The notes beneath the pieces are model-generated. The model searched no databases. It saw only the letters and a program-made list of their open reading frames with translations, and was not told the origin of the DNA. A stretch of DNA of 64,000 nucleotides from Arthrobacter pascens (lineage in GTDB: Bacteria > Actinomycetota > Actinomycetes > Actinomycetales > Micrococcaceae), in assembly GCF_030816475.1 (NCBI RefSeq), contig NZ_JAUSXF010000001.1, forward strand, positions 2,046,001 through 2,110,000, in the 5' to 3' direction. The translations under genes were made by a program, and so were the position numbers. How positions within the stretch are numbered: position 1 is the stretch's first letter; the number at the start of each line of letters is the position of its first letter. Shown here piece by piece: positions 24,569 to 33,253 of this stretch.

Positions 24569-25964
24569 GGTGGCGCGCCCTGGTGTCCCGGGAGGTGATC
24601 CAGTCGAGGAGGATGTTGCGGCTGACCTTGCCCCGGTCCGTGGTGGGCAGTTCGGTGAGGGCAAAATACTGCAGTGGACGCTTGTCGCGCGTCAGGATAT
24701 TCTCCAGGCCGGCCCTCAGCTGGGTGGCCGTGATCCCGCCGTGCGAGGCCACGACCCCAGCCACCACGCGCTGGCCCCTGATGTCGTCCGGCAAGCCAGC
24801 TGCCACGGCGGCGGCCACTCCGGGCACGGAGGCAAGGGCCAGCTCCACCTCGTGCGGATAGACGTTCTTTCCCGATGTCAGGATCATGTCCGCACGGCGG
24901 CCCAGGATATGCAGTTCACCGCTGGCCAGGTAGCCCTGGTCCCCCACCGTAACCCAGCCGTCGAAGGACCTCAGCGCTTCGCCGTCGTCGCCCCAAAGAT
25001 AGCCGTTGCTCACCATTGCGCTGCGGACGCAGATATTGCCCGGTTCGCCGTCGGGAAGGGCCTCGCCGCCGTCGTCCAGGATCCGGACCTCCACCCCCGG
25101 GAAAGGACGTCCGATCCCTGTTCCGCCGGCATCCAGCGGTTCTCCGGCGGGCAGGCCGGCCCCTGAGACAAAGCTGAGCTCTGAGGCCCCGTAATATTCG
25201 AAGATGGTGGCCTTCGGGGCCCAGCGCCTGGCGGCCTCAAGGGTCCGGGCATCAAGCTTGGAGCCGGCACAGATGATGGTCCGCACCCCTGACGCGTCAA
25301 CACCGCCGGTCAGTCCGCGTTCGCTGAGCAGCCGCAGCATGGTGGGGACCAGCACCAGCCGGGTCACGCGGTCGTAGGTGATCGCTGCGTGGACATCGCC
25401 GACGTCGAAACCCTCAAGGGTCTGGAATTCAGAACCCGCGTAGAGGCATTCCGCCAAGGCGTAGAGGTTGAGGCTTGCCGCGAGGGGCCCGGGCGCCAGC
25501 GTCACATCGTCCTGCCGGAGGCCGAAGAATTCAATCGAGGCATCAAAGGATTCCTGCCAGGACCGCCGCGATCTGGTGAACGCCTTGGGCACCGACGTGG
25601 TGCCGGACGTCAGTCCGATCAGGAAGGTTGATTCCGGCGGTCCGTCCGCCAGCGCGTCTTCGCCGGATACCGGGGCCGGCGGGACGTGCTCACGCAGCCG
25701 CTGGAGGATATCGGTGTGCAGCTGGACGGGCCATGAGGGGTCCAGGACCGCGCACTGCCGGGCACCCGCAACGGCTGCAGCGAACCTGGCCACGAAGTCC
25801 ACTGAGTTGGCTTCCGCCAGCACCGTGACGCCGTCCGAGAACGGCACGGCAGCCGCGGCCGCGTCCCGGAGTTCGGCCCAACCCAGCCGCCTACCGGCAA
25901 CAACGACGGCGGTGTCCTGGGGCCGTTCTTCGGCCCAGCGCTGGATCTTGTTGAGAAAAGGCAT
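24558..25964 (-). CDS. Class I adenylate-forming enzyme (acyl-CoA ligase family)
   Basis: A 468-residue ANL-superfamily enzyme that would activate a carboxylic acid as acyl-AMP and then acyl-CoA. Phosphate loop LIGLTSGTTSVPKAFTRSR (about 125-143), the A5-type FEYYGASELSF (about 240-250), hinge region VTVGDQGYLASGELHILGRR (about 350-370), ADMILTSGKNVYPHEVE and the catalytic lysine near the end in NILLDWITSRD/GKVSRN. It is shorter than typical 500-550 residue ligases. The ATG start is favoured because TAAAGT lies seven bases upstream, as for a leaderless message; longer in-frame ATGs lack support. Operon partner is the thiolase. Substrate unknown; a pimelate-type acid is possible given the bioY context. 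Confidence 0.88.
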   Translation of the reverse strand: MPFLNKIQRWAEERPQDTAVVVAGRRLGWAELRDAAAAAVPFSDGVTVLAEANSVDFVARFAAAVAGARQCAVLDPSWPVQLHTDILQRLREHVPPAPVSGEDALADGPPESTFLIGLTSGTTSVPKAFTRSRRSWQESFDASIEFFGLRQDDVTLAPGPLAASLNLYALAECLYAGSEFQTLEGFDVGDVHAAITYDRVTRLVLVPTMLRLLSERGLTGGVDASGVRTIICAGSKLDARTLEAARRWAPKATIFEYYGASELSFVSGAGLPAGEPLDAGGTGIGRPFPGVEVRILDDGGEALPDGEPGNICVRSAMVSNGYLWGDDGEALRSFDGWVTVGDQGYLASGELHILGRRADMILTSGKNVYPHEVELALASVPGVAAAVAAGLPDDIRGQRVVAGVVASHGGITATQLRAGLENILTRDKRPLQYFALTELPTTDRGKVSRNILLDWITSRDTRARHLGQ

Positions 25965-25971
25965 CGAACCA

Positions 25972-25977
25972 ACTTTA
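25972..25977 (-). promoter_or_regulatory. Candidate -10 element of leaderless acyl-CoA ligase gene
   Basis: Minus-strand TAAAGT ends seven bases before the ATG. It lies only 37 bp from the opposing -10 candidate of the metallopeptidase gene, so the two divergent promoters overlap. Confidence 0.5.
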
Positions 25978-26013
25978 CCGGCCATATCCCCTTTCGGGCC
26001 CGCCGCCAAAGGC

Positions 26014-26019
26014 TATTGT
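26014..26019 (+). promoter_or_regulatory. Candidate -10 element of leaderless metallopeptidase gene
   Basis: TATTGT ends six bases before the ATG of the next gene, and no ribosome site lies in between. Consistent with a leaderless transcript. Confidence 0.5.
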
Positions 26020-26025
26020 GACTCT

Positions 26026-26907
26026 ATGAGCTTCAATGACGACGTTCGGCTGGATCCCTCGCAGGTACAGGACAGGCGCGGCATGGGCCGCGGTGCAAAA
26101 GTCGGCGGCGGCATAGGCGGCGGGCTCATCCTGCTTATCGCCGCGCTGCTGGGCTTCAACCCGCAGTTACTTGAGGGCCTGGCCGGCGCAGGACCGGAAA
26201 CCCAAAGCCAGGGCACCGCTCCCGCCTGCACAACCGGAGCCGACGCCGACGCGCGGCTGGACTGCCGGATCACCGGCACAGTGAACAGCCTCAACGTCTT
26301 CTGGCCCGCTTACCTGCGGGACTATGGCGTGCAGTACCCGCAGCCGAAGACAGTGATCTTCAGCGGCGGGACCGGTACCGGCTGCGGCGCCGCCACCAGC
26401 GAGGTGGGCCCGTTCTACTGTCCGGCTGACACTACTGCCTACTTCGACCCCGGTTTCTTCCAGGAACTCGTGGACCGCTTCGGCTCTTCAGGAGGTCCGC
26501 TTGCGCAGGAGTACGTGGTGGCCCATGAATTCGGCCACCACATCCAGAGCGTGCTGGGAACCATCGACCGGGCCCAGCAGGATCCCCAGGGTCCGGAGTC
26601 CGGTGCCGTCCGGACTGAGCTGCAGGCGGACTGCTATGCAGGCCTCTGGGTCCGCTATGCCAGCACCACGCCGGACCCCGCGACGGGTCAGCCGTTCCTG
26701 GAGCCGCTGACCCAGCAGGACCTCAACGACGCCCTCTCCGCGGCGTCCTCGGTGGGCGATGACAGGATCCAGAAGGCCGCCACCGGCCGGATCTCGCCGG
26801 AAGCCTGGACCCACGGTTCCAGCGCCCAGCGCCAGAAATGGTTCGCCCAGGGTTACAAGACGGGCGACATCAACCAGTGCGACACCTTCGCGGTAGCCAC
26901 TCCCTGA
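26026..26907 (+). CDS. Neutral zinc metallopeptidase (YpfJ-like)
   Basis: A 293-residue protein of the neutral zinc metallopeptidase family. The N-terminus (SFNDDVRLDPSQVQDRRG, about 2-19) is the family's standard opening. One transmembrane helix follows at about 25-44 (KVGGGIGGGLILLIAALLGF), placing the catalytic domain outside the cytoplasm. The zinc site is VVAHEFGHHIQSVLG (about 165-179), with the downstream ELQADCYAGLWVRYA supplying the third ligand, and a conserved cysteine set (CTTG, CRITG, GCGAA, FYC) that may form disulfides. Natural substrate is unknown. Divergent from the ligase gene; convergent with the SUF operon beyond a long hairpin. Confidence 0.93.
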   Translation: MSFNDDVRLDPSQVQDRRGMGRGAKVGGGIGGGLILLIAALLGFNPQLLEGLAGAGPETQSQGTAPACTTGADADARLDCRITGTVNSLNVFWPAYLRDYGVQYPQPKTVIFSGGTGTGCGAATSEVGPFYCPADTTAYFDPGFFQELVDRFGSSGGPLAQEYVVAHEFGHHIQSVLGTIDRAQQDPQGPESGAVRTELQADCYAGLWVRYASTTPDPATGQPFLEPLTQQDLNDALSAASSVGDDRIQKAATGRISPEAWTHGSSAQRQKWFAQGYKTGDINQCDTFAVATP

Positions 26908-26922
26908 CCTGGCCGGTGGGGA

Positions 26923-26971
26923 ACGACGACGGCCGGCTACCTTCGCTGGGAAGGTAACCGGCCGTCGTCGT
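26923..26971. terminator. Bidirectional hairpin between metallopeptidase gene and SUF operon
   Basis: ACGACGACGGCCGG plus TACCTTC pair with GAAGGTA plus CCGGCCGTCGTCGT, giving 21 base pairs with one C-A mismatch and a five-base loop. It ends 13 bp after the sufT stop and starts 16 bp after the peptidase stop. No T-run on either side, so an I-shaped terminator for both convergent units. Confidence 0.75.
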
Positions 26972-26984
26972 ACTTCTGGCAGTC

Positions 26985-27317
26985 CTAGATGTTGAAGCCG
27001 AGGGCCCGCATCTGGTCCTTGCCGTCGTCGGTAATCCGCTCGGGACCCCACGGCGGCATCCAGACCCAGTTCAGGCGCCAGTCGTCTACGATGCCGTCCA
27101 GGGCCTGGCCTACCTGCTCCTCCAGGACGTCGGTCAGGGGGCAGGCGGCTGTGGTCAGGGTCATGTCGATCAGCAGTGCGCCGTCGTCGTCCGAGTACTT
27201 GAGGCCGTACAGCAGCCCGAGGTCGACGATGTTCACGCCGAGCTCGGGGTCGATGACGTCCTTGAGTGCTTCTTCGACGTCTTCGAGGCCCGTGCGGGAC
27301 GAATCGATTTCGGTCAT
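26985..27317 (-). CDS. sufT: SufT-like metal-sulfur cluster assembly factor (DUF59/MIP18)
   Basis: A 110-residue DUF59 (MIP18) protein that assists iron-sulfur cluster maturation or delivery. It has the family signature VIDPELGVNIVDLGLLYGLK (about 21-40) and the conserved cysteine in TLTTAACPLTDVLEEQV (about 54-70), ending in VWMPPWGPERITDDGK. Last gene of the SUF operon, 12 bp behind sufC with AAGGACTTGCC upstream. It corresponds in place to Rv1466 of M. tuberculosis. A long hairpin follows. Confidence 0.92.
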   Translation of the reverse strand: MTEIDSSRTGLEDVEEALKDVIDPELGVNIVDLGLLYGLKYSDDDGALLIDMTLTTAACPLTDVLEEQVGQALDGIVDDWRLNWVWMPPWGPERITDDGKDQMRALGFNI

Positions 27318-27329
27318 GGCAAGTCCTTA

Positions 27330-28127
27330 CTAGGCCTGTGCTGCTGCCGCGGCTGCAGCGATGGTGGCTGCTCCGGCGCCGGAGGCGTAACGGTCGTAGC
27401 CTTCTTCTTCGAGGCGGTCCGCCAGTTCGGGGCCGCCCTCTTCAACAACCTGGCCGTCAACGAATACGTGTACGAAGTCAGGCTTGATGTAGCGCAGGAT
27501 GCGGGTGTAGTGGGTGATGAGCAGCGTGCCCATGTTGCCCTCGGCGTGGGCACGGTTGACGCCCTCGGAGACAACCTTGAGTGCGTCAACGTCCAGGCCC
27601 GAGTCGGTCTCGTCCAGGATGGCGAACTTCGGCTTGAAGAGCTCCAGCTGGAGGATCTCCACGCGCTTCTTCTCGCCGCCGGAGAAGCCTTCGTTGACGT
27701 TGCGCTGGGCGAAATCTGCATCGATGCGCAGCTGCTGCATGGCGGCCTTGACGTCCTTGGTCCACGTGCGCAGTGCCGGCGCCTGGCCGTCGATGGCCGT
27801 CTTCGCGGTGCGCAGGAAGTTCGTCATGCTGACGCCGGGGATCTCGACCGGGTACTGCATGGCCAGGAAAAGACCTGCCCGGGCGCGCTCGTCAACGCTC
27901 ATGTCCAGGACGTTTTCGCCGTCCAGCGTGATGGTACCGCTGGTGACGTTGTAGCGCGGGTGCCCGGCGATGGTGGAGGCCAGCGTGGACTTGCCGGAGC
28001 CGTTGGGGCCCATGATGGCGTGGGTCTGGCCGGTCTTGATGGTCAGGCTGACGCCCTTCAGGATCTCCTTGGTGCCCTGCTCCGTCTCAATGCTGACGTG
28101 CAGGTCCTTGATCTCAAGAGTAGACAT
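27330..28127 (-). CDS. sufC: Fe-S cluster assembly ATPase SufC
   Basis: ATPase of the SufBCD scaffold that builds iron-sulfur clusters in the cytoplasm. 265 residues: Walker A AIMGPNGSGKSTLASTIAGH (about 36-55), the SufC-specific MQYPVEIPGVSMTNFLR Q-loop stretch (about 91-107), signature GFSGGEKKRVEILQLEL, Walker B FAILDETDSGLDVDAL and switch ITHYTRIL. An alanine-rich C-terminal tail (GAATIAAAAAAAQA) is an extra. The ATG is preceded by AGGAGA. Gap of 91 bp after the Rieske gene is the longest inside the operon. Expected neighbours sufS and sufU are not found between sufC and sufT. Confidence 0.95.
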   Translation of the reverse strand: MSTLEIKDLHVSIETEQGTKEILKGVSLTIKTGQTHAIMGPNGSGKSTLASTIAGHPRYNVTSGTITLDGENVLDMSVDERARAGLFLAMQYPVEIPGVSMTNFLRTAKTAIDGQAPALRTWTKDVKAAMQQLRIDADFAQRNVNEGFSGGEKKRVEILQLELFKPKFAILDETDSGLDVDALKVVSEGVNRAHAEGNMGTLLITHYTRILRYIKPDFVHVFVDGQVVEEGGPELADRLEEEGYDRYASGAGAATIAAAAAAAQA

Positions 28128-28218
28128 ATGTCTTGTTCTCCTTTGCCCCGCGCCTTCCGGCTGCGGTGCGGTCTTAGTCTGGAAGTTTTTGATTCTGTTG
28201 CTTGTTTGGAGACGGCTG

Positions 28219-28578
28219 CTAGCTAAAGTTCGGGGCTTCAGCACCATTGACCACGTTGGTGAAGTCCACGTAGACCTCATCCCCGACGATCTCGACGGCG
28301 AACACCGGGACCGGATCGTACGCCGGCAGCTGCAGTGGTTCCCCGGTCCGCAGGTCGAACTGGGAGCCGTGGCCCCAGCACTCGATCATGCAGCCTTCCA
28401 CCTCGCCCTCGGACAATGAGATGTCCGCGTGCGAGCAGGTATCGCCGATGGCGTGGATCTCGCCCATGGAGTCCTTGACGATGGCTACGGGGTAGTCATC
28501 GATCAGGATCCGCAGTGCCTGCTTGAGCTGGATTTCATCCACCTTGCAGACGAATTCGCCCTTTGGCTGGTCAGTCAT
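28219..28578 (-). CDS. Rieske [2Fe-2S] ferredoxin-like protein in the SUF operon
   Basis: A 119-residue small Rieske protein of the non-heme iron oxygenase ferredoxin type. Both cluster-binding boxes are intact: CSHADISLSEGEV (box 1, CxH, about 46) and CWGHGSQFDLRTG (box 2, CxxH, about 66). Soluble, no signal peptide. It lies 17 bp after sufD and ahead of sufC in the SUF operon. As a small electron carrier it might supply electrons for cluster assembly or simply be a first client; neither is shown. M. tuberculosis has no Rieske gene at this place as I recall the locus. Confidence 0.93.
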   Translation of the reverse strand: MTDQPKGEFVCKVDEIQLKQALRILIDDYPVAIVKDSMGEIHAIGDTCSHADISLSEGEVEGCMIECWGHGSQFDLRTGEPLQLPAYDPVPVFAVEIVGDEVYVDFTNVVNGAEAPNFS

Positions 28579-28595
28579 CTGTAGTCCTGTGCCGT

Positions 28596-29882
28596 CTAGT
28601 TGTTCGTCACGGCGAGCTCGCGCTCAACAGCGTCCGTAAGACGCTCTTCGAGGGCGGGAACCTTGATCTGCTGGATGATCTCGTGCAGGAAGCCGCGGAC
28701 CACAAGTCGGCGGGCAACATCCTCCGGGATGCCGCGTGCCATCAGGTAGAACAGGTGCTGGTCGTCGAGGCGGCCGGTGGCGCTGGCGTGGCCGGCTCCC
28801 TTGATCAGGCCGGTCTCGATTTCCAGGTTGGGAACCGAGTCGGCGCGGGCGCCGTCCGTCAGCAGCAGGGTGCGGTTGGCCTCGTAGCTATCGGTGCCTT
28901 CGGCTTCCTTACGGATGAGGACATCGCCCACCCACACCGCGTGCGCGTTGCGGCCCTGGAGCGCGCCCTTGTAGAGCACGTTGGATTTGCAGTTCGCCAC
29001 AGCATGGTCCACGAAGAGCCGCTGTTCAAGGTGCTGCCCGGCGTCCGCGAAGTAGAGGCCGAACATTTCAGCCTCGCCGCCGGACTCCGTAAAGCGCGCC
29101 GAGGGCGTCACGCGGACCAGGTCTCCGCCGAGGCTGACCACAACGTGCTTGAGCTTGGCGTCGCGGCCGATTTTTGCTTGCTGGGAGGAGGCGTGGACGG
29201 CGTCGTCGTTCCATTCCTGGAGCGAGACGACGGTGAGGTCCGCGCCGTCCTCAACAATGATTTCAACGTTTTCGGAGACGACAGCCGTGCCCTGGTGATT
29301 CAGGACGACAACGGACTTGGAAAACTTTTCCGCGACGATCAGCAGGTGCTGCGCTGCGGCTTCCGTTCCCTGGCCTGTGATGGACACGTTGACCTCGGCG
29401 TCCGCCACGAATTCGGCCGGGACGGTGATCACGGTGGCTTCGCTGAAGTTCTCCCAGGCGTTGGCGGACACGCGGTCCTCCGGGATACCGGCAGTGCCGA
29501 TGCGCTTGTCGCCGCGCCCCACGGTTTCCACCGTGATGCTGTCGGGACCGCTGACCTCGACGGCGGGAGCTGCACCGGCGAGGACCTCGCTGTGGAGCCC
29601 GCGGAGCCGCTTGAGCGGGGTGAACCGCCAGTCCTCTTCCAGCCCGGTGAGCGGCTTGAAGTCGGCCAGGTTGTAGGAGGTCAGGCGGCCGGCCCGTGAG
29701 CTGTCCGGGATGCCGACACCGCCGCCATGCGAATGGCTCTTGACGGCTTCACCCGCAAGCGGCGCCTTGGAGGCGGCAGCGTTGATCGGTGACAGGCTTT
29801 CGCCCTCTTCAGTGAAGCCGTTAATAAACGGCTGGGCTGAGGGCGCGCCGATGCGCGCCTTTTCGGTAGTGATTTCAGTCAT
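28596..29882 (-). CDS. sufD: Fe-S cluster assembly protein SufD
   Basis: Scaffold subunit of SufBCD. The 428-residue protein has the beta-helix core of the SufB/SufD family: ISGEGTEAAAQ-like repeat strands from about 140, then the C-terminal block GRNAHAVWVGDVLIRKEAEGT (about 302-322), TLLLTDGARADSVPNLEIET (about 331-350) and GHASATGRLDDQHLFYLMAR with the conserved histidine region (about 358-377), closing with the family helix RLVVRGFLHEIIQQI. Starts with ATG two bases after the sufB stop, so cotranscribed. SufD helps iron entry and cluster formation with SufB and SufC. Confidence 0.95.
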   Translation of the reverse strand: MTEITTEKARIGAPSAQPFINGFTEEGESLSPINAAASKAPLAGEAVKSHSHGGGVGIPDSSRAGRLTSYNLADFKPLTGLEEDWRFTPLKRLRGLHSEVLAGAAPAVEVSGPDSITVETVGRGDKRIGTAGIPEDRVSANAWENFSEATVITVPAEFVADAEVNVSITGQGTEAAAQHLLIVAEKFSKSVVVLNHQGTAVVSENVEIIVEDGADLTVVSLQEWNDDAVHASSQQAKIGRDAKLKHVVVSLGGDLVRVTPSARFTESGGEAEMFGLYFADAGQHLEQRLFVDHAVANCKSNVLYKGALQGRNAHAVWVGDVLIRKEAEGTDSYEANRTLLLTDGARADSVPNLEIETGLIKGAGHASATGRLDDQHLFYLMARGIPEDVARRLVVRGFLHEIIQQIKVPALEERLTDAVERELAVTNN

Positions 29883-29884
29883 CG

Positions 29885-31348
29885 TTATCCGACGGACCCT
29901 TCCATCTGCAGTTCAATCAGGCGGTTCAGCTCAAGTGCGTACTCCATCGGGAGTTCGCGGGCAATTGGTTCGATGAAGCCGCGGACGATCATCGCCATGG
30001 CTTCGTCCTCGCGCATGCCGCGGGACATCAGGTAGAAGAGCTGTTCTTCGCTGACCCGTGAAACGGTGGCTTCGTGGCCCATAACGACGTCATCCTCGCG
30101 GATGTCGATGTACGGGTAGGTGTCCGAACGGCTGATGGTGTCCACCAGCAGCGCGTCGCAGCGGACGGTGTTGGCCGAGTGCTTGGCGCCTTCACGGACC
30201 TGGACCAGGCCGCGGTAGGCTGCACGTCCGCCGCCGCGGGCGACAGACTTGGAGATGATGGAGCTCTTGGTGTTCGGAGCGATGTGCACCATCTTCGATC
30301 CGGTGTCCTGGTGCTGGCCGGCGCCGGCGAAGGCGATGGACAGGGTCTCGCCCTTGGCGTGCTCGCCCACCAGGTAGACGGCCGGGTACTTCATGGTGAC
30401 CTTGGACCCGATGTTCCCGTCAACCCATTCCATGGTGGCGCCCTCTTCGCAGATGGCACGCTTGGTCACCAGGTTGTACACGTTGGTGGACCAGTTCTGG
30501 ATAGTGGTGTAGCGGACGCGGGCGCCCTTCTTGACAATGATTTCCACCACGGCGGAGTGCAGCGAGTCCGAGGTGTAGATCGGAGCGGTGCAGCCTTCGA
30601 TGTAGTGGACGTAGGAGTCCTCGTCGGCGATGATCAGGGTCCGCTCGAACTGGCCCATGTTTTCCGTGTTGATGCGGAAGTACGCCTGCAGCGGGATGTC
30701 CACGTGGACGCCCTTGGGGACGTATACGAAGGAACCACCCGACCAGACGGCGGTGTTCAGTGAGGCGAACTTGTTGTCGCCCACCGGGATGACGGTACCG
30801 AAGTACTCCTGGAAGATCTCCGGGTGCTCGCGCAGGGCGGTGTCGGTGTCCAGGAAGATCACACCCTGGGCTTCAAGGTCTTCACGGATCTGGTGGTACA
30901 CGACCTCGGATTCGTACTGTGCTGCCACACCGGAGACAAGGCGGCTGCGCTCAGCTTCCGGGATACCCAGCTTCTCGTAAGTGTTACGGATGTCCTCGGG
31001 CAGGTCTTCCCAGGTAGCGGCCTGCTTCTCAGTGGAGCGGACGAAGTACTTGATGTTGTCGAAGTCGATGCCGGAGAGGTCTGCACCCCAAGTGGGCATG
31101 GGCTTGCGATCGAAGTACTTCAGGCCCTTCAGGCGAAGGTCCAGCATCCATTCCGGCTCGCTCTTTTTGTCCGAAATATCGCGGACAACCTCGTCGCTGA
31201 TACCGCGGCGGGCGTTGGCACCGACGTCGTTCTTGTCGGACCATCCGTACTCGTAGGTGCCGATGCCGTGGAGCTCAGGATTCTTCTCCAGAATCTCCGA
31301 GATCACAGTGTCTTCGGCTACCGCTTTCTCTGATAGTTGGTCCGTCAT
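29885..31348 (-). CDS. sufB: Fe-S cluster assembly protein SufB
   Basis: Main scaffold of the SUF system, on which the nascent cluster forms. The 487-residue protein is strongly conserved: [19 protein letters not shown] (about 20-38), [20 protein letters not shown] (about 215-234), [20 protein letters not shown] with the conserved cysteine (about 263-282), [19 protein letters not shown], and [20 protein letters not shown] near the C-terminus. No intein is present, in contrast to M. tuberculosis SufB. The ATG has AAGG six bases upstream; its first A is the last base of the regulator's TGA, so the two are coupled. Confidence 0.97.
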   Translation of the reverse strand: MTDQLSEKAVAEDTVISEILEKNPELHGIGTYEYGWSDKNDVGANARRGISDEVVRDISDKKSEPEWMLDLRLKGLKYFDRKPMPTWGADLSGIDFDNIKYFVRSTEKQAATWEDLPEDIRNTYEKLGIPEAERSRLVSGVAAQYESEVVYHQIREDLEAQGVIFLDTDTALREHPEIFQEYFGTVIPVGDNKFASLNTAVWSGGSFVYVPKGVHVDIPLQAYFRINTENMGQFERTLIIADEDSYVHYIEGCTAPIYTSDSLHSAVVEIIVKKGARVRYTTIQNWSTNVYNLVTKRAICEEGATMEWVDGNIGSKVTMKYPAVYLVGEHAKGETLSIAFAGAGQHQDTGSKMVHIAPNTKSSIISKSVARGGGRAAYRGLVQVREGAKHSANTVRCDALLVDTISRSDTYPYIDIREDDVVMGHEATVSRVSEEQLFYLMSRGMREDEAMAMIVRGFIEPIARELPMEYALELNRLIELQMEGSVG

Positions 31349-32181
31349 CACGGCCTTTCTTGCTGATGGTTGTTTACTTCATTCAGGCTGGCGGGGGCGG
31401 CAACCGGGATTTGTGGTCCCATAGCAGCCAGCCGGCCTGTAGGTATGTGGGTGGTGCAGACGTGGCCGCCCCGTGCCAGCGTGGACAGCCTGCGCACATC
31501 AACGCCTACGAGCCGGGCAAAGACCTCGGTCTCGACATCGCAGAAGACGGGGAACTGGGCAGCGAGCTGCTGGATAGGACAGTGCCCCTGGCACAGCTGG
31601 ACGCTCGAAAGCGCAGCGGGCAGCGGGGCCTTCGCCTCGATCGATGCGGCCGATGCAACGAAACCGTCCCGGCTTAATGCCTCGGACAGCGCCCGGGCGC
31701 GGGCTGTAATGTCCGGGCCGGCCTTCTCGATTTCGGGTGCGTAGCGGCGCTCCATGTCGGCAAAACGATCGACGGCGAACTTCCGCACTGCTTCGTCGCC
31801 TGCCATTTCCTGCAGCTGCTTGAGCGCGAGGGTTGCGATGTCGAGGTAGTCATTGCCCAGGCTGGACTGGCCCTGGGAGCTGAGGACGTAGCGGCGGGCA
31901 GGCCGGCCCGCGCCGGCACCGGCCCGGGCCACGCGCTTGACCTCGATGACGCCGCTGCGGGCGAGGTGGTCCAGGTGGCGCCGGACAGCGGCCGGGGTGA
32001 AGCCCAGCAGGTCGCCCAGTTCGGCCGCGCTGATCGGACCATGCTCCAGGACGGCGCTGAGCACCCGGTCACGGGTGCGCTCGTCCGCGTCTGCCCCGGG
32101 AACGGAGGCCATCTGGGCGCCGTCGGCGGTGCTGCGTCGCGCCCCGTGCCCGGCGAAAGGCACAGCAGTAGCGTTGGTCAT
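31348..32181 (-). CDS. sufR: SufR-type Fe-S sensing transcriptional regulator
   Basis: A 277-residue ArsR/DeoR-like winged-helix protein at the head of the suf operon. DNA-binding domain at about 32-95 ([20 protein letters not shown]... [20 protein letters not shown], then the wing RPARRYVLS). The C-terminal half carries the cluster ligands: CQGHC, followed twelve residues later by another Cys ([18 protein letters not shown]), and a further Cys in [10 protein letters not shown]. SufR repressors release DNA or tune suf expression when their cluster is occupied or lost. The start is uncertain: an in-frame GTG lies three codons earlier and neither has a good ribosome site, while AAGGAGGG sits about 30 bases upstream. 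It likely regulates its own operon and the divergent ABC operon. Confidence 0.9.
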   Translation of the reverse strand: MTNATAVPFAGHGARRSTADGAQMASVPGADADERTRDRVLSAVLEHGPISAAELGDLLGFTPAAVRRHLDHLARSGVIEVKRVARAGAGAGRPARRYVLSSQGQSSLGNDYLDIATLALKQLQEMAGDEAVRKFAVDRFADMERRYAPEIEKAGPDITARARALSEALSRDGFVASAASIEAKAPLPAALSSVQLCQGHCPIQQLAAQFPVFCDVETEVFARLVGVDVRRLSTLARGGHVCTTHIPTGRLAAMGPQIPVAAPASLNEVNNHQQERP

Positions 32182-32272
32182 GGAATACACAACACAATCA
32201 TGTCGTAATTTAGTCCCTCCTTCCAGTAAGGTGAGGCTGGCCTAGGACGCCGCAACCAAGTACTACATCGCG

Positions 32273-32278
32273 TAGAAT
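32273..32278 (+). promoter_or_regulatory. Candidate -10 element of leaderless ABC operon
   Basis: TAGAAT ends six bases before the GTG start of the ABC ATPase, so transcription would start at the codon itself. The 103-bp divergent region also holds the suf promoter. Confidence 0.55.
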
Positions 32279-32284
32279 GCTGGG

Positions 32285-33253
32285 GTGCGTTCCCCAGAAT
32301 CCCCCGTCCTGTCCATCAGCGGGTTAATCAAGGATGTCGGTCCGCTGGCCAGCCTGGACGGAAAAATGCTCCGGATAGTCAGCGGCGTCTCGCTGGCCGC
32401 CGAACCCGGCCAGGTCACCGCGCTCCTCGGAGCCAACGGAGCAGGCAAGACTACCACCATCGAGTGCGCTCAAGGCCTTCAGAGGCGTACCGGCGGAAGC
32501 ATCTCCCTGCTGGGCCAAGACCCCGCCAACGCGGGCGCCGACCTGCGCTCACGCGTCGGCGTCATGCTTCAGGACGGCGGCCTCCCGCCGTCGGCCCGGC
32601 CCATCCCGCTCCTGAAGCACATCGCCGGGATGTATGCGAGACCCAGGTCCCTGGACGATCTGGTCCAGCGACTGGGAATCGACACTTTCAGCCGCACATC
32701 CGTGCGCCGGCTTTCCGGCGGACAGAAGCAAAGGCTGGCCCTGGCCGCCGCCCTGATCGGCAACCCCGAAGTCCTCTTCCTCGATGAACCCAGTGCCGGC
32801 CTGGATCCCCAGTCGCGGCAGCTGGTATTTGAATTGATTGCCGAACTGCGCGACGGCGGCATGGGCATCATCCTGACCACGCACCTGATGGACGACGCAC
32901 AACGGCTGGCCGACTACGTGTACATCATCGACGCCGGGCGGAACGTCGCGGAGGGAACGGTGTCCCAGCTCCTTCAGCGCGACCCCGTTGTCGAAGCCGG
33001 CGCCGACCATGTCAGGACGCTCTTTTTTGAAGCCCCGGCAGGCCTGGACTTTACAGGCGTGCTCCCCGAATCCATCGCCGTCAGCGAGACCCGGGCAGGC
33101 AGCTACGTCGCCACCGGCGCCCTCACCCCGCAGGATCTTGCCTCGCTGGCAACCTGGTGGGCGGCCCACGGAGTAATGCCCGGCTCCATGAGCCTGGAGG
33201 CTCGCAGCCTGGAAGACGTCTTCCTGGACATCTCAGGAAAGGACATCCGATGA
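32285..33253 (+). CDS. ABC-2 type exporter, ATP-binding subunit
   Basis: A 322-residue ATPase with Walker A ALLGANGAGKTTTIE (about 40-54), signature RLSGGQKQRLALAAAL (about 140-155), Walker B EVLFLDEPSAGLDPQS (about 160-175) and switch LTTHLMDDAQRLAD. The C-terminal ~90 residues are the regulatory extension of exporter ATPases (drug/polysaccharide type), ending in the usual SLEDVFLDISGK. Its stop overlaps the permease start by four bases. The pair ABC-permease-ctaA next to a suf regulator repeats the M. tuberculosis arrangement Rv1458c-Rv1457c-Rv1456c, so a role tied to heme or respiration is plausible; the cargo is unknown. Confidence 0.92.
   Translation: MRSPESPVLSISGLIKDVGPLASLDGKMLRIVSGVSLAAEPGQVTALLGANGAGKTTTIECAQGLQRRTGGSISLLGQDPANAGADLRSRVGVMLQDGGLPPSARPIPLLKHIAGMYARPRSLDDLVQRLGIDTFSRTSVRRLSGGQKQRLALAAALIGNPEVLFLDEPSAGLDPQSRQLVFELIAELRDGGMGIILTTHLMDDAQRLADYVYIIDAGRNVAEGTVSQLLQRDPVVEAGADHVRTLFFEAPAGLDFTGVLPESIAVSETRAGSYVATGALTPQDLASLATWWAAHGVMPGSMSLEARSLEDVFLDISGKDIR

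Noticed and set aside
31348..32190. Intein or frameshift in the suf genes
   Set aside because: SufB, SufD and SufC read through without interruption at normal lengths.
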